This document shows, piece after piece, positions 14,051-21,782 of a DNA stretch of 24,567 nt. This stretch comes from a virus. The stretch lies in IMG/VR virus record IMGVR_UViG_3300045999_001790, positions 1-24,567 of that record. The stretch is one strand, 5' to 3'. Position 1 is the stretch's first letter. Each line of letters begins with the position of its first letter. Below the pieces are notes generated by a model that searched no databases, was not told the origin of the DNA, and worked only from the letters and a program-made list of their open reading frames with translations. The translations under genes and the position numbers were made by a program.

Positions 14051-14697
14051 CAGAAAATTCCCTTCCCGCCCATGGCTTTAGATCCAAAGTGCATCCCTGC
14101 AAACTGCATAGGCAAATTAAGTAAGCCAGAGTAAGCTTGTGCTTTTCCAAGCTCCGCACCAGCCTGGGCCGCGCCCTGTTGTGCCAATAGGCCGGCGATG
14201 CTTTCACCAGTACGCATTCCAGCAGTGCCGACACCTGCCGCGGATTGCTGCCCCAATGCCGTGAAGCCACCAAGCTTTGAATAACGATCCTCGAGTTGCT
14301 GCGCAAGCATCTGCGGCCTAAACTGAGCCAGTGCGCCTTGGATGTCACCACCACGCAATCCGCCAGTGGCCGAGGCCCTCGCTAGCAATGCCTCCTCACC
14401 CTGCCTAGTCAATTCCTGGAACATGGGCGAGCCCTGCACCTGGGCGATCTGTGCCGCCTGTTCTTCAGGAGTAGTGAGTCCTAACATCGCTCGCTGCGCT
14501 TGCATTGCTGGAAGACCAGCCTCGACGTATGGTTTGAGCAGCTCTTGAAGCTTGTCGAATTGGCGTTGTTGTTCTTCAATGCCAGCCATCGAAGCCGCTG
14601 ATTGAGCCTCAGCTCCTTTTTCCGCTGCCCTAGCCTGCATGGCTCCGCCAAGCAATTGACTACCGCCGACAACCAACCCGGATATTGGATCAGGCAT
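14050..14697 (-). CDS. DNA ejection protein, P22 gp7-like
   Basis: The product is 215 aa (P22 gp7 is about 229). It opens MPDPISGLVVGGSQLLGGAM, then has a helix QRQFDKLQELLKPYVEAG, GSPMFQELTRQGEEALLARA, ATGGLRGGDIQGALAQFRP, and a Gly/Ala-rich C-terminal half with repeated LGQQSAAGVG-like motifs. This arrangement is characteristic of gp7-like ejection/DNA-transfer proteins of P22-like phages. It would be packaged in the virion and delivered into the cell envelope with the DNA. It overlaps the upstream gene by 8 bp and the downstream by 4 bp. Confidence 0.87.
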   Translation of the reverse strand: MPDPISGLVVGGSQLLGGAMQARAAEKGAEAQSAASMAGIEEQQRQFDKLQELLKPYVEAGLPAMQAQRAMLGLTTPEEQAAQIAQVQGSPMFQELTRQGEEALLARASATGGLRGGDIQGALAQFRPQMLAQQLEDRYSKLGGFTALGQQSAAGVGTAGMRTGESIAGLLAQQGAAQAGAELGKAQAYSGLLNLPMQFAGMHFGSKAMGGKGIF

Positions 14698-15139
14698 TTT
14701 TAAATTCCCTCATGTAATCTTCGAATTTCTCGCCATACAAGGCCATCACGTATGGTGCCATTTTTATAGCAATCTCTGGCCCGTGGCAAATCTGGACGGA
14801 GGCAAGAACCAAATCATAGTAACCAGCACGCCAGACGAATGATTTTTCATCGGCCTTACCTGCTCGCTCCGCGATGTCTGAAGCCTGCCACTTGAGGATC
14901 ATCGTAGCCAGCAGTGGGGACAATGCATCCTGATTCAGTCTCCAAAACTTGTTCTGGTGCATTGCAACAAGCATATTCCAGATGGTCTTATCAAGCTCGT
15001 GGCGCGTCACTTCGTCGCCGTCTGCAACGTCATCAAAAACCTGGATAGCCTGATAGATCATAAGCAGCCATTCAACGGCAGACGATGGCAACCCAAACGC
15101 CTTTGTCAGGTTGTCATGCAGCGATTGAATGACGCTCAT
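14690..15139 (-). CDS. Helical virion-associated protein (gp14 position), DDxxD motif
   Basis: The product is 149 aa, predicted all-helical, no family named with confidence. Residues 31-52 read AIQVFDDVADGDEVTRHELD, followed by KTIWNMLVAMHQNKFWRLN and later YYDLVLASVQICHG. It lies just before the gp7-like gene, where P22 has gene 14, so a virion-assembly or ejection role is possible. The DDVAD motif with its flanking residues recalls the Asp-rich motif of isoprenoid synthases, but the protein is half their size. Start ATG at 15139; no overlap with the preceding stop (3-bp gap). Confidence 0.72.
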   Translation of the reverse strand: MSVIQSLHDNLTKAFGLPSSAVEWLLMIYQAIQVFDDVADGDEVTRHELDKTIWNMLVAMHQNKFWRLNQDALSPLLATMILKWQASDIAERAGKADEKSFVWRAGYYDLVLASVQICHGPEIAIKMAPYVMALYGEKFEDYMREFKNA

Positions 15140-15142
15140 TGA

Positions 15143-15550
15143 TTAATCTTCCTCTTGCTCTCGCTCTTCCCATGCCTGACAGGATCGCAGGTCATGACAG
15201 ATAAAGTCGAACTTGTCACAGTAGCCACGGAAGCCAGCATCAACATCCCATTCGTTCCATGGAATGCGATCCATCTTCACCTGGGTCATGACAGAATTAT
15301 CGTAGTATTCGCAATTCGAACACCTACGCCGACGGGCTTCAGCCTCATCGACCTGCATTGCCTTGGCCAGCGCCATCCAGTATGGTTTATTCGCCCCACG
15401 TTCGTTGGTTGGCTTCTCAGGGCCAAGCATCCAGTCATCAATGACCGTTTTGGTGTTCTTCTTGTTCTCTGCTGCCGTGATGAATGGTTCCTCAACTGGA
15501 AGCCCTCCGAAGCGAGAGACAAAAATTTTAGGTAGCTTTGCGCCTTCCAT
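15143..15550 (-). CDS. Cysteine-cluster protein in the tail gene block
   Basis: The product is 135 aa. The C-terminal half has C77-S-N-C80-E-Y-Y, then after about 30 residues G-Y-C111-D-K-F, C118 and C124-Q-A-W. Cys spacing of C-x2-C ... C ... C resembles small metal-binding or HiPIP-type iron-sulphur domains; the family of such phage proteins is uncharacterised to my knowledge. The N-terminal half (FVSRFGGLPVEEPFITAAEN, IDDWMLGPEKPTNERGANKP) is unlike anything I can name. I chose the ATG at 15550 with AAAGGGAAG upstream; the longer frame to 15640 lies inside the previous gene. Function unknown. Confidence 0.8.
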   Translation of the reverse strand: MEGAKLPKIFVSRFGGLPVEEPFITAAENKKNTKTVIDDWMLGPEKPTNERGANKPYWMALAKAMQVDEAEARRRRCSNCEYYDNSVMTQVKMDRIPWNEWDVDAGFRGYCDKFDFICHDLRSCQAWEEREQEED

Positions 15551-15560
15551 GTTCTTCCCT

Positions 15561-15896
15561 TTAAGTGATCTCGCGCCCAGAAATGCGCAACGTGAGTGCC
15601 GTGGCTGCGCTTGCAATAGTGCTGATGAATGCCCCAGCATCTAATTCATGACCGATCAACTCTGGGCAATTGTACGTCTCGCCAGGCACAACGGTTCGAT
15701 CATCAATGATAAGGTTTGCATTGGTCGCAGACCCGCCAGACTGGATGAGGTTAACGCTAAAAGAGCGGTTAACTGTATCAGTGTTGGTCACGGTCGCCTT
15801 GTCAATCAGCGCCTTGCAAAGCGTCGCTGTGTATTGCGTTGTGTTGGTAGCCTCCATCTGTTTGGGAGCCACCAGAGTCTTAGGCGTAACTGTCAT
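15561..15896 (-). CDS. Small beta-rich virion-associated protein
   Basis: The product is 111 aa, mostly beta-strands: TLVAPKQMEATNTTQYTAT, ALIDKATVTNTDTVNRSFSV, NLIIDDRTVVPGETYNCPEL, ISTIASAATALTLRISGREI. This type occurs in structural regions of many Proteobacterial phages and has no known function. It looks like a small decoration or tail-surface protein. It sits 2 bp after the knob protein stop and 10 bp before the cysteine-cluster gene. Confidence 0.78.
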   Translation of the reverse strand: MTVTPKTLVAPKQMEATNTTQYTATLCKALIDKATVTNTDTVNRSFSVNLIQSGGSATNANLIIDDRTVVPGETYNCPELIGHELDAGAFISTIASAATALTLRISGREIT

Positions 15897-15898
15897 TT

Positions 15899-16672
15899 TT
15901 ATACCCTAATGTTGTTTGAAACTGTGACGATGATAGATGGTATGGCTGGAACTGGTGCAACTGCTGCAAAGTATTGGAGCTGTACACTTATATCACTCAC
16001 CGCCCACATAAATTGAACGTAATCGCCAGCCTTCAGGTCAAGAAAGAAATTCGCTGCGCTAAAAATTTCAGCATCATTTCCCTGAATTCTTACTTGGCTG
16101 GCTGAATTTGCAACGTTTACGCCATTAACGCGAGGCCAAATCCAAAAATTTGCAGTCCCGCCGCTTGTTTTATCTACCTGAACAGAAAATTGGAAGTCGT
16201 AAACGCCTTCTGTATCAACTTGGATTTCAGAGTTGCCAGGCCGCAAAAATACGCCGTAGGACAAGTCGGTTGTGTTGTACGTGATTGCGTAAGCCGTATT
16301 GATCGCTGCAGCAGTCTGGATGGTCGTGTCATAAAACTGACCATATCTGGCCCGTTTCACTGGTGGATGCACAGGCATCATTTGCAATCCGCCAATTTCA
16401 GACATTAGCCTGTCAATCTGTAATAAGGCTTCTTCAGCCTTAATGTCAGCAATGGCTGAACTAATTGCAGAATCCTGAGCCAGTTTATGAACTAGATCAA
16501 GCGCAATATTTGCATTCGCCAGGGCTCCACCAGACTCAAGAACTGTCCCATCTGTGATGTCTATCTGCTGATTTGTTGTTGTGAAAAGTTTCTCAAACTG
16601 CTTTACCTTCTCATGGTCGTTGAGAAACGATGCAAGCTGATCGCGAGTGAGCCCTAGCTTTTTTGTTGCCAT
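15899..16672 (-). CDS. Putative tail needle/fibre with C1q-like C-terminal knob (gp26 position)
   Basis: The product is 257 aa in two parts. Residues 1-100 are helical (LTRDQLASFLNDHEKVKQFE, ANIALDLVHKLAQDSAISSA, EEALLQIDRLMSEIGGLQ) with coiled-coil-like spacing. Residues 110-257 look like a C1q/TNF-type jelly roll: YGQFYDTTIQTAAAINTAYA, GVFLRPGNSEIQVDTEGVYD, FQFSVQVD, FWIWPRVNGV, AGDYVQFMWAVSD. It follows the gp10-like gene directly, as gene 26 (tail needle) follows gene 10 in P22, and the Sf6 needle ends in a TNF-like knob. The needle call is therefore an inference from architecture and order; a generic virion fibre is the alternative. The ATG overlaps the gp10-like stop by one base. Confidence 0.75.
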   Translation of the reverse strand: MATKKLGLTRDQLASFLNDHEKVKQFEKLFTTTNQQIDITDGTVLESGGALANANIALDLVHKLAQDSAISSAIADIKAEEALLQIDRLMSEIGGLQMMPVHPPVKRARYGQFYDTTIQTAAAINTAYAITYNTTDLSYGVFLRPGNSEIQVDTEGVYDFQFSVQVDKTSGGTANFWIWPRVNGVNVANSASQVRIQGNDAEIFSAANFFLDLKAGDYVQFMWAVSDISVQLQYFAAVAPVPAIPSIIVTVSNNIRV

Positions 16673-18075
16673 CAGTTCACCAGCCCTTCAATTTGAGCCT
16701 CAAGCCTAACGAATGAGACATGAGCTTGACTGTCACCACGAAACCGCTGAATTCTCCAGTTCCTCATTGCGCCCTGCTGGAACCACACAAGCCGCTTTTT
16801 GGTGTCTCCGATGGTGCCAACTCTGATCGGACGATCTTGGCTCCAAGATAGCCCATCCAACGAATAGCTCGTTGTGATGATTGGATTGGCACCGAGAGCC
16901 ACGCGGCCAGGCAATGAGACTAGTTCGAGGCGATTAAATATGGCACCGTTGCTCTCGTTGTATACGATCATGGTGCCAAACTCCCACCGCACAATCTGGC
17001 CCCAGTGCGTGCTAATGGTGTCGATCAGATAACCAACACTTGACGACTGAGGATCACCAACCAGCCAGCGATCATAGGCCCAAACCATGTTCTTAGCCCG
17101 ATACTGGCTAAACCCATTCGTCGATGTGGTCAGCGTGAACCACACGGCTTGCTCGAGCTCTTGTGAAGCTGCCCCATCATAGACAATCGTGCGATCAGGT
17201 AAATGAATGTATAGCTGCTGATGAGCTTTGTCGTTGCGAGCCTCTAGTTTGACCTCTGATAGTTCTGCCTCAGTGTAGTTCAGCAAAATATCGTCAATCT
17301 CTTGAGTGCTGATCTTCTGGGCCTGTGCGTTTGCTCCAAGATAGATTCCGGGAGCCTCGTTGCGCCCACTGCCAAGAAACGCAATCATCTCAAGATAGAC
17401 GCAACATGCATGGGTGCCGATAACGCCTTTGGTAATCTGTGCACCATCGATGCGAGAGAATGGAAAGAAGTCACCGCCAACGTTATCAAACACTTCAATA
17501 GTGTTACGGTTTAGCGCATAAACTTCATTCCTCAGCTTCAACACGGCAAGCACTGGATCAGGATCTACTTCAGAGGACCCATACTTCAGCGGGTTGACCT
17601 GGGTAGGGTCAGTCAGCTCCGTGACAACCAGGCTTGTGCCATCAGTCGTCATGAAGTAGCCATCGACGAAAACCACATCAAGAACAACGCCGAGGTCTGG
17701 GTCTGTAACTTGGGTTAATGTGCCGTTCCAATAATACAAACGGCCACCTGATACGATGGCCAGTCGGTCGAAGCTGTAATCAAGCGTGACTAGGCTATCA
17801 ACAGGCCCGCCAACATCGCCGAGTACGGTCACAGTCCCATTGCTGGCTACGGTCACAAGCTTGGTGCCCATGACACGATAGCAGACCCCTTGCCAATTGA
17901 TCCCACCTCGATCAACCCCAGGCCCTGTTCCATTTGACACAATGCCATCAGCAGGCCGCAGGAATCCTGCACCGATGCCGCTATTCTTCGGCACAGGAAC
18001 AAGGTTCACAGGGTAAGACGTGCGTAGGTCTGGCCCGTTGTCTGAATATATGCCGCTGAGGATTGGGATTTGCAT
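16672..18075 (-). CDS. Packaged DNA stabilisation protein, P22 gp10-like (tail hub)
   Basis: The product is 467 aa, the size of P22 gp10 (about 472). It opens MQIPILSGIYSDNGPDLRTS, YPVNLVPVPKNSGIGAGFLR and PADGIV, then a beta-propeller-like series (CYRVMGTKLVTV, YSFDRLAIVSGGRLYYWNG, GYFMTTDGTSLVV, NEVYALNRNTIEVF). Gp10 forms the hub between gp4 and the needle and keeps packaged DNA inside. Assigned to the Phage_stabilise family from the start motif and size. Confidence 0.9.
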   Translation of the reverse strand: MQIPILSGIYSDNGPDLRTSYPVNLVPVPKNSGIGAGFLRPADGIVSNGTGPGVDRGGINWQGVCYRVMGTKLVTVASNGTVTVLGDVGGPVDSLVTLDYSFDRLAIVSGGRLYYWNGTLTQVTDPDLGVVLDVVFVDGYFMTTDGTSLVVTELTDPTQVNPLKYGSSEVDPDPVLAVLKLRNEVYALNRNTIEVFDNVGGDFFPFSRIDGAQITKGVIGTHACCVYLEMIAFLGSGRNEAPGIYLGANAQAQKISTQEIDDILLNYTEAELSEVKLEARNDKAHQQLYIHLPDRTIVYDGAASQELEQAVWFTLTTSTNGFSQYRAKNMVWAYDRWLVGDPQSSSVGYLIDTISTHWGQIVRWEFGTMIVYNESNGAIFNRLELVSLPGRVALGANPIITTSYSLDGLSWSQDRPIRVGTIGDTKKRLVWFQQGAMRNWRIQRFRGDSQAHVSFVRLEAQIEGLVN

Positions 18076-18080
18076 TCAGT

Positions 18081-18362
18081 TCACCACTTAACCTTGTTTG
18101 CCCAATAAGCCGCACTCATCTTGCCCTTGGAAATGTTTTCAGCGTGACGCGCCCTAAACGATTCACGCCGAGCCTTGTCTGCTGCGCTTTCACCCTCGTG
18201 CTTCGGTGAACCGCTGACACCTTGCTGGCCAAAGCGAATAGTTTTAACTTGGTCTCCAGACTTCGCCACAACGACGTGAGACTTCGTCGGATGGCTTGGA
18301 GTGCGCTTGGGCTTGTTATAGCCTTCGACGCCAGCGCGCTTTAAGCGTGAATCTGTTTTCAA
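18081..18362 (-). CDS. Small conserved virion-region protein (TTG start)
   Basis: The product is 93 aa and basic: GYNKPKRTPSHPTKSHVVVA, TIRFGQQGVSGSP, ADKARRESFRARHAENISKG, KMSAAYWANKVKW. This sequence type is well conserved in structural clusters of many unrelated phages; function unknown. No ATG start exists in frame. TTG at 18362 has GGAG six bases upstream and yields MKTDSRLKRAG, a natural opening; TTG at 18374 is possible but lacks a ribosome-binding site. A GC-rich hairpin (18377-18396) precedes it. Confidence 0.85.
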   Translation of the reverse strand: MKTDSRLKRAGVEGYNKPKRTPSHPTKSHVVVAKSGDQVKTIRFGQQGVSGSPKHEGESAADKARRESFRARHAENISKGKMSAAYWANKVKW

Positions 18363-18376
18363 GATTGGCTCCAATC

Positions 18377-18400
18377 GCCCGGCACTTAGGCCGGGCTTTT
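18377..18400 (+). other. GC-rich hairpin, terminator-like on the + strand
   Basis: GCCCGGC (18377-18383) and GCCGGGC (18390-18396) pair around an ACTTAG loop, followed on the + strand by TTTT (18397-18400). As an intrinsic terminator it would act on rightward, i.e. antisense, transcription. On the minus strand, the coding direction, no T-tract follows; the hairpin then lies just before the TTG-start gene and could affect its translation or message processing. Confidence 0.55.
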
Positions 18401-18405
18401 CTCAC

Positions 18406-18576
18406 TCAGTGTTGATACATGTCAAGGATCATGTCTTTGATTTGATTGTCTGAGGCATCTTCAGGCAATGGCAAAGCATATGAACCAATCAATGTACCAA
18501 TCGCATTTTCTACCGACGCAACCACATGTAAAACTTCGTCTGAGTAGGTCTTACTCTGAATTTTTACGAGAATCAT
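18406..18576 (-). CDS. Hypothetical 56-aa protein
   Basis: A short frame of 56 codons starting MILVKIQSKTYSDEVLHVVA, then ENAIGTLIGSYALPLPEDA, ending DMILDMYQH. The ATG (18576) overlaps the stop of the 746-aa protein as ATGA, and the frame fills an otherwise empty gap, which supports it as a real gene. No family recognised. The product is neutral to acidic, alpha/beta. Confidence 0.7.
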   Translation of the reverse strand: MILVKIQSKTYSDEVLHVVASVENAIGTLIGSYALPLPEDASDNQIKDMILDMYQH

Positions 18577-20813
18577 GGCGCAGCGTATCCTTGAGCGTTG
18601 AAGTAAACAGCACCGGCACCCGAGGCAGTCAAAGTGACCACTTCAAGCAGCGTATTAGCAGTACCTTTAAGCGGACTTGGAAAAACAATTGTCGTTGTTG
18701 GCAATCCGCCGGTCGGGATCTTAGTACGCCAGATGACAGTACCTGCCGCACCGTCACGAATCGCCAACTCAGTAGCCGTGGTCAACGTTTCAGCCATCAC
18801 TTGAATGCTAGTGATGTAGTTCCGAATGCCTGCGCCTGCAGCCGTTTTGATAGTCACAGCCGTGGTCGTATTGACAATGCCAGATGCCGCAGCGCCGTAA
18901 GACCACTCGCCTTCAGGGATGCTATAGGGCTTCGTAACAGGAACACCGATCAACGTACCAATTGCCTGCTGTTGACGTGCCGTGGTGCCAGCCGCCGGGT
19001 TAGCAGAAACACCAACAATCGAGGTCAAAACAGGGCTTGGGACCGTCGTTGCGTTATTGGCTTGAGTGCCTTGAACACCAGCAGTAGTAACGGTTGAAAC
19101 AGTGGTAACGGTACCGCCCTGGATAGCTACAGGAACAGCAGCGCCAAGATCCCCAGAAGGACGGGCCAGCAGCTCAACACGCTCACGCTCATAGTCAAAC
19201 ACGCGCAAGAACGAAACACGAATGTCGGTTCGCTTGATGACACCGCCGCCGCAGTTCGTGGAGCCGAAGTCAGCAGGTAGCGTCAGGCTTCCTGCGTATG
19301 GCAAAACGAGGGTCAGTGAAGTAGTCGCAGAGTTTGCAACTTTCCATGCCCCATCAACTCCAAGGGTGGCGCCAGTCGTGTTGTCACGAACTCCAACGAG
19401 ATTTACCAAGTCGCCGATAGACAAGCCTGCCCAGTTGGTGTTACCTGTGACCAGCAATTGTCGAGTGCCGTCTGCGAGGGTAGATAGTGTTGCAGACTGC
19501 GCAACAACCGCATTGGCTCCCAAGGCCGACATCAGGTTACCGCCCTGAACTTTGGCAACATAGCCGCCATAGCTTGTGACAGTGCCTGCGGTACCAATGA
19601 CGATAGTGAACGTCGTAGCATCAACAACAGAGGCAACAGCCGTAGCAGTCAACAGATTTGGGAATTCAGTGGCGCCCTGCGCACGAATACCATAAACAAC
19701 AACCGGATCAGTCGCAACCAACCCGTGAGGCCGATCAGTCGTAATCGTTGCCGTCGTAGTGCCCGTCTTAACCGCCGAGACAATCTGAGCGTTAGGAACG
19801 GTCAGCGATTTGTTGTTGGTGCAGCGAATCCGGACTTTGTAGGTCGCGCTAGGGTCAGGACAAACTTGGGTGCGTAACAAGCGTGACGTGGTTTGCGCCA
19901 CGGCATCAACAGCCCCATCGGCCCATTGCGTGCGATCAGCCTGGACAAACAAACGATATTCCGTCGTCGGGCTGAATGCGTACTGATAAGCAACGTTAAC
20001 AAGCTGGACAGAGGCCGTAGTTCCAACGGTTACAGAGTGGTTGCCAGCAATCGTTCCGGACGGTAAAGCATCACCAGCTTCTGAACGGATATACAGGCTT
20101 GCCTGGGTCACAGTCGATTGCTCAAAAATCTGAGCAATTCCGTTCTGTGCGCGACCAAGACGCTCGCGGAAATATACGAAGCCTTTAGCACCTGCAGGGT
20201 TGGCGATCGTCTGCGAAGGAATGGTACCACCAGGGCCAGCCGTAGCAGTAAATTGCGTTGGGCTGGTAACCGTTGCAACCACCAAAGCCGGGTAATTAGC
20301 TAGCAAGTTAGAGCAATCACGGATACCAATGCTTTTGCCAACGCTCAACCCGTGGGGCGCAACAGTGTCAACAGTCAGAACCGTAGTGGCTTGGCTGATG
20401 CTACTAATTTCAATGTCTGGCACATCTAACAGCGGTGCGCCAGCATCAACCATCTCAATCGCGAACTCTTGGCCGAGAGTGCGCTGAGACATGCTTGCGC
20501 CAATAGCGGCTTCAATTGGCAACGAAACTCGGCTAATTGACGTAATTGCAGTCTCAGTTCCAGCCGTTAGCGGATCTTTTGAGATGACAAGATATGAAGC
20601 AGCAGCAGCATTGCCGTCCACGTAGACAAGATCGCCAGATGCTTTGCTCTCCGTCCACCTCCCACCGCTAACCGGATCGTAATCCTCAAAAGCCTCACGA
20701 AACTTGTTGGTCATATTCTGAGAAATTGAAGTAATCACCTCAGAATATGTGCCGTCCAACATATCGACATTGCGTCTTGCAACGTCGTTATAACTCTTGA
20801 TGATGTCAGCCAT
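18573..20813 (-). CDS. Large beta-rich virion protein (fibre/decoration-like)
   Basis: The product is 746 aa. The N-terminus (VARRNVDMLDGTYSEVI; YVDGNAAAASYLVISKDPL; MSQRTLGQEFAIEMVD) is a domain I recognise from many Betaproteobacterial phage structural clusters. Residues 143-205 and 351-420 are related repeats sharing (A/R)PHGL ... FT; a third looser copy is at 446-510. The C-terminus (EGEWSYGAAASGIVNTTTAV, IRDGAAGTVIWRTK, FNAQGYAAP) is a common phage surface-protein ending. It is probably exposed on the virion, but its exact place is unknown. I chose the ATG at 20813 because GGGGGAG lies six bases upstream; a GTG two codons earlier (20819) is inferior. Confidence 0.85.
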   Translation of the reverse strand: MADIIKSYNDVARRNVDMLDGTYSEVITSISQNMTNKFREAFEDYDPVSGGRWTESKASGDLVYVDGNAAAASYLVISKDPLTAGTETAITSISRVSLPIEAAIGASMSQRTLGQEFAIEMVDAGAPLLDVPDIEISSISQATTVLTVDTVAPHGLSVGKSIGIRDCSNLLANYPALVVATVTSPTQFTATAGPGGTIPSQTIANPAGAKGFVYFRERLGRAQNGIAQIFEQSTVTQASLYIRSEAGDALPSGTIAGNHSVTVGTTASVQLVNVAYQYAFSPTTEYRLFVQADRTQWADGAVDAVAQTTSRLLRTQVCPDPSATYKVRIRCTNNKSLTVPNAQIVSAVKTGTTTATITTDRPHGLVATDPVVVYGIRAQGATEFPNLLTATAVASVVDATTFTIVIGTAGTVTSYGGYVAKVQGGNLMSALGANAVVAQSATLSTLADGTRQLLVTGNTNWAGLSIGDLVNLVGVRDNTTGATLGVDGAWKVANSATTSLTLVLPYAGSLTLPADFGSTNCGGGVIKRTDIRVSFLRVFDYERERVELLARPSGDLGAAVPVAIQGGTVTTVSTVTTAGVQGTQANNATTVPSPVLTSIVGVSANPAAGTTARQQQAIGTLIGVPVTKPYSIPEGEWSYGAAASGIVNTTTAVTIKTAAGAGIRNYITSIQVMAETLTTATELAIRDGAAGTVIWRTKIPTGGLPTTTIVFPSPLKGTANTLLEVVTLTASGAGAVYFNAQGYAAP

Positions 20814-20837
20814 TCTCACTCCCCCGGAGAATTAAAG

Positions 20838-21290
20838 TTAAGAAATACGGTACCACGAATTAGTGGACTGTACGAAGCGCACTCTAAAAAATGCGTTAGC
20901 TGCGAGCGTCGTAGGCGCTCCGAATGCTGCCGTTGCGCCATTCAATGCCAGCGTGAACGTGGTGATAATCTGAGTCGTCGTGACTAAAATTTCAGTGCCG
21001 TCAGGCGTTGTCGTGTTCAGTGGCAACGTTACCGTCCCAGCGGCCAGAGCTCCTGCAGGCTGGATAAGAATCCATTGAGGGCCGGTAGGCGTAGGCACTG
21101 CAATGTTGAACCCGGTGCCAGGCGTATAAACGTTCGTGGCTACCGTAGGGCTAGCAAAAGTCTGCTCAAAGTAATTGAGCAGGGTACCGATTGAAACACG
21201 CCGAGCATCGCCGTTGTTCGGACTATAGACGGGCAATTGCTCACCCGATGAAATGCTGGACATCAACGGTAATTGATTGATCTGAGCCAT
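20838..21290 (-). CDS. Small virion-associated protein
   Basis: The product is 150 aa. It opens MAQINQLPLMSSISSGEQLP, VYSPNNGDARRVSIGTLLNY, a motif frequent at the N-terminus of small phage structural proteins (an attachment-like segment), followed by a beta-rich C-terminal part (GPQWILIQPAGALAAGTVTL; ITTFTLALNGATAAFGAP; FFRVRFVQSTNSWYRIS). It lies between the gp4-like gene and the large fibre-like gene. The ATG has AGGGG 5 bases upstream. Role unknown; probably decorates the tail or head. Confidence 0.82.
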   Translation of the reverse strand: MAQINQLPLMSSISSGEQLPVYSPNNGDARRVSIGTLLNYFEQTFASPTVATNVYTPGTGFNIAVPTPTGPQWILIQPAGALAAGTVTLPLNTTTPDGTEILVTTTQIITTFTLALNGATAAFGAPTTLAANAFFRVRFVQSTNSWYRIS

Positions 21291-21299
21291 ATTTACCCC

Positions 21300-21782
21300 T
21301 CAATTGAATTCTAGTGGCCCATCAGGGCCAACGGTAACCGGATCCACTGGTGGCCGAATGAATGGACCATCGTAAACGCGCCAGGGCTTGTTTCCAGCGC
21401 CAGACGGCAATGAACCTGGGAGCTGCTGTTGTGGTGGCACAGTGGCCCGCTGCAGCAGTACGTCATAACCTTGTTTGGCCGATGCCTTTGTCTCGATTGC
21501 GACTTGCTTGCCGTAGCTCGGTGCGAGCCGGATGGCAAGGTTGAGAATCACGGCTTCATTCGCAGAATCAGGAACGTTTGACTCCTCGTCGAGATCGCTA
21601 TCTTGAGGGCTGGATGGCAACGGATAGCCGAGGCGAATGCCCTTGCCGTTCCAGTCAGCCATCAACGCATCAAGACGACGCAGCGCCGATTGGAGCTGCT
21701 CAGGCTGCAGGTCAAACACGTATGACGCCAGCCCGATTTCTTCCAGTGCTGCAGTCACGAACTGGCGTTTTGTGTATCCCAT
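21300..21782 (-). CDS. Tail accessory factor, P22 gp4-like
   Basis: The product is 160 aa (P22 gp4 is 166). Seen: TKRQFVTAALEEIGLAS, LQSALRRLDALMADWNGKGI, GYPLPSSPQDSDLDEESNVP, AVILNLAIRLAPSYGKQVAI, ASAKQGYDVLLQRA, and a Gly/Pro-rich tail with LPSGAGNK. These correspond well to gp4: a helical core and a C-terminal arm that binds the portal and gp10. In P22, gp4 binds the portal first and allows gp10 and the needle to close the head. I chose the ATG at 21782, which overlaps the upstream stop; a GTG one codon earlier is not needed. Confidence 0.9.
   Translation of the reverse strand: MGYTKRQFVTAALEEIGLASYVFDLQPEQLQSALRRLDALMADWNGKGIRLGYPLPSSPQDSDLDEESNVPDSANEAVILNLAIRLAPSYGKQVAIETKASAKQGYDVLLQRATVPPQQQLPGSLPSGAGNKPWRVYDGPFIRPPVDPVTVGPDGPLEFN

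Noticed and set aside
15551-15640. 30-residue N-terminal extension of the cysteine-cluster protein
   Set aside because: It overlaps the end of the previous gene, while the ATG at 15550 has an AAAGGGAAG sequence right before it.
18468-19097. 209-codon open frame on the + strand opposite the fibre-like gene
   Set aside because: It is antisense to a strongly supported gene, has no ribosome-binding site, and the peptide is Ser/Arg-rich with no recognisable motif. Long antisense frames are expected opposite Ala/Thr-rich genes.
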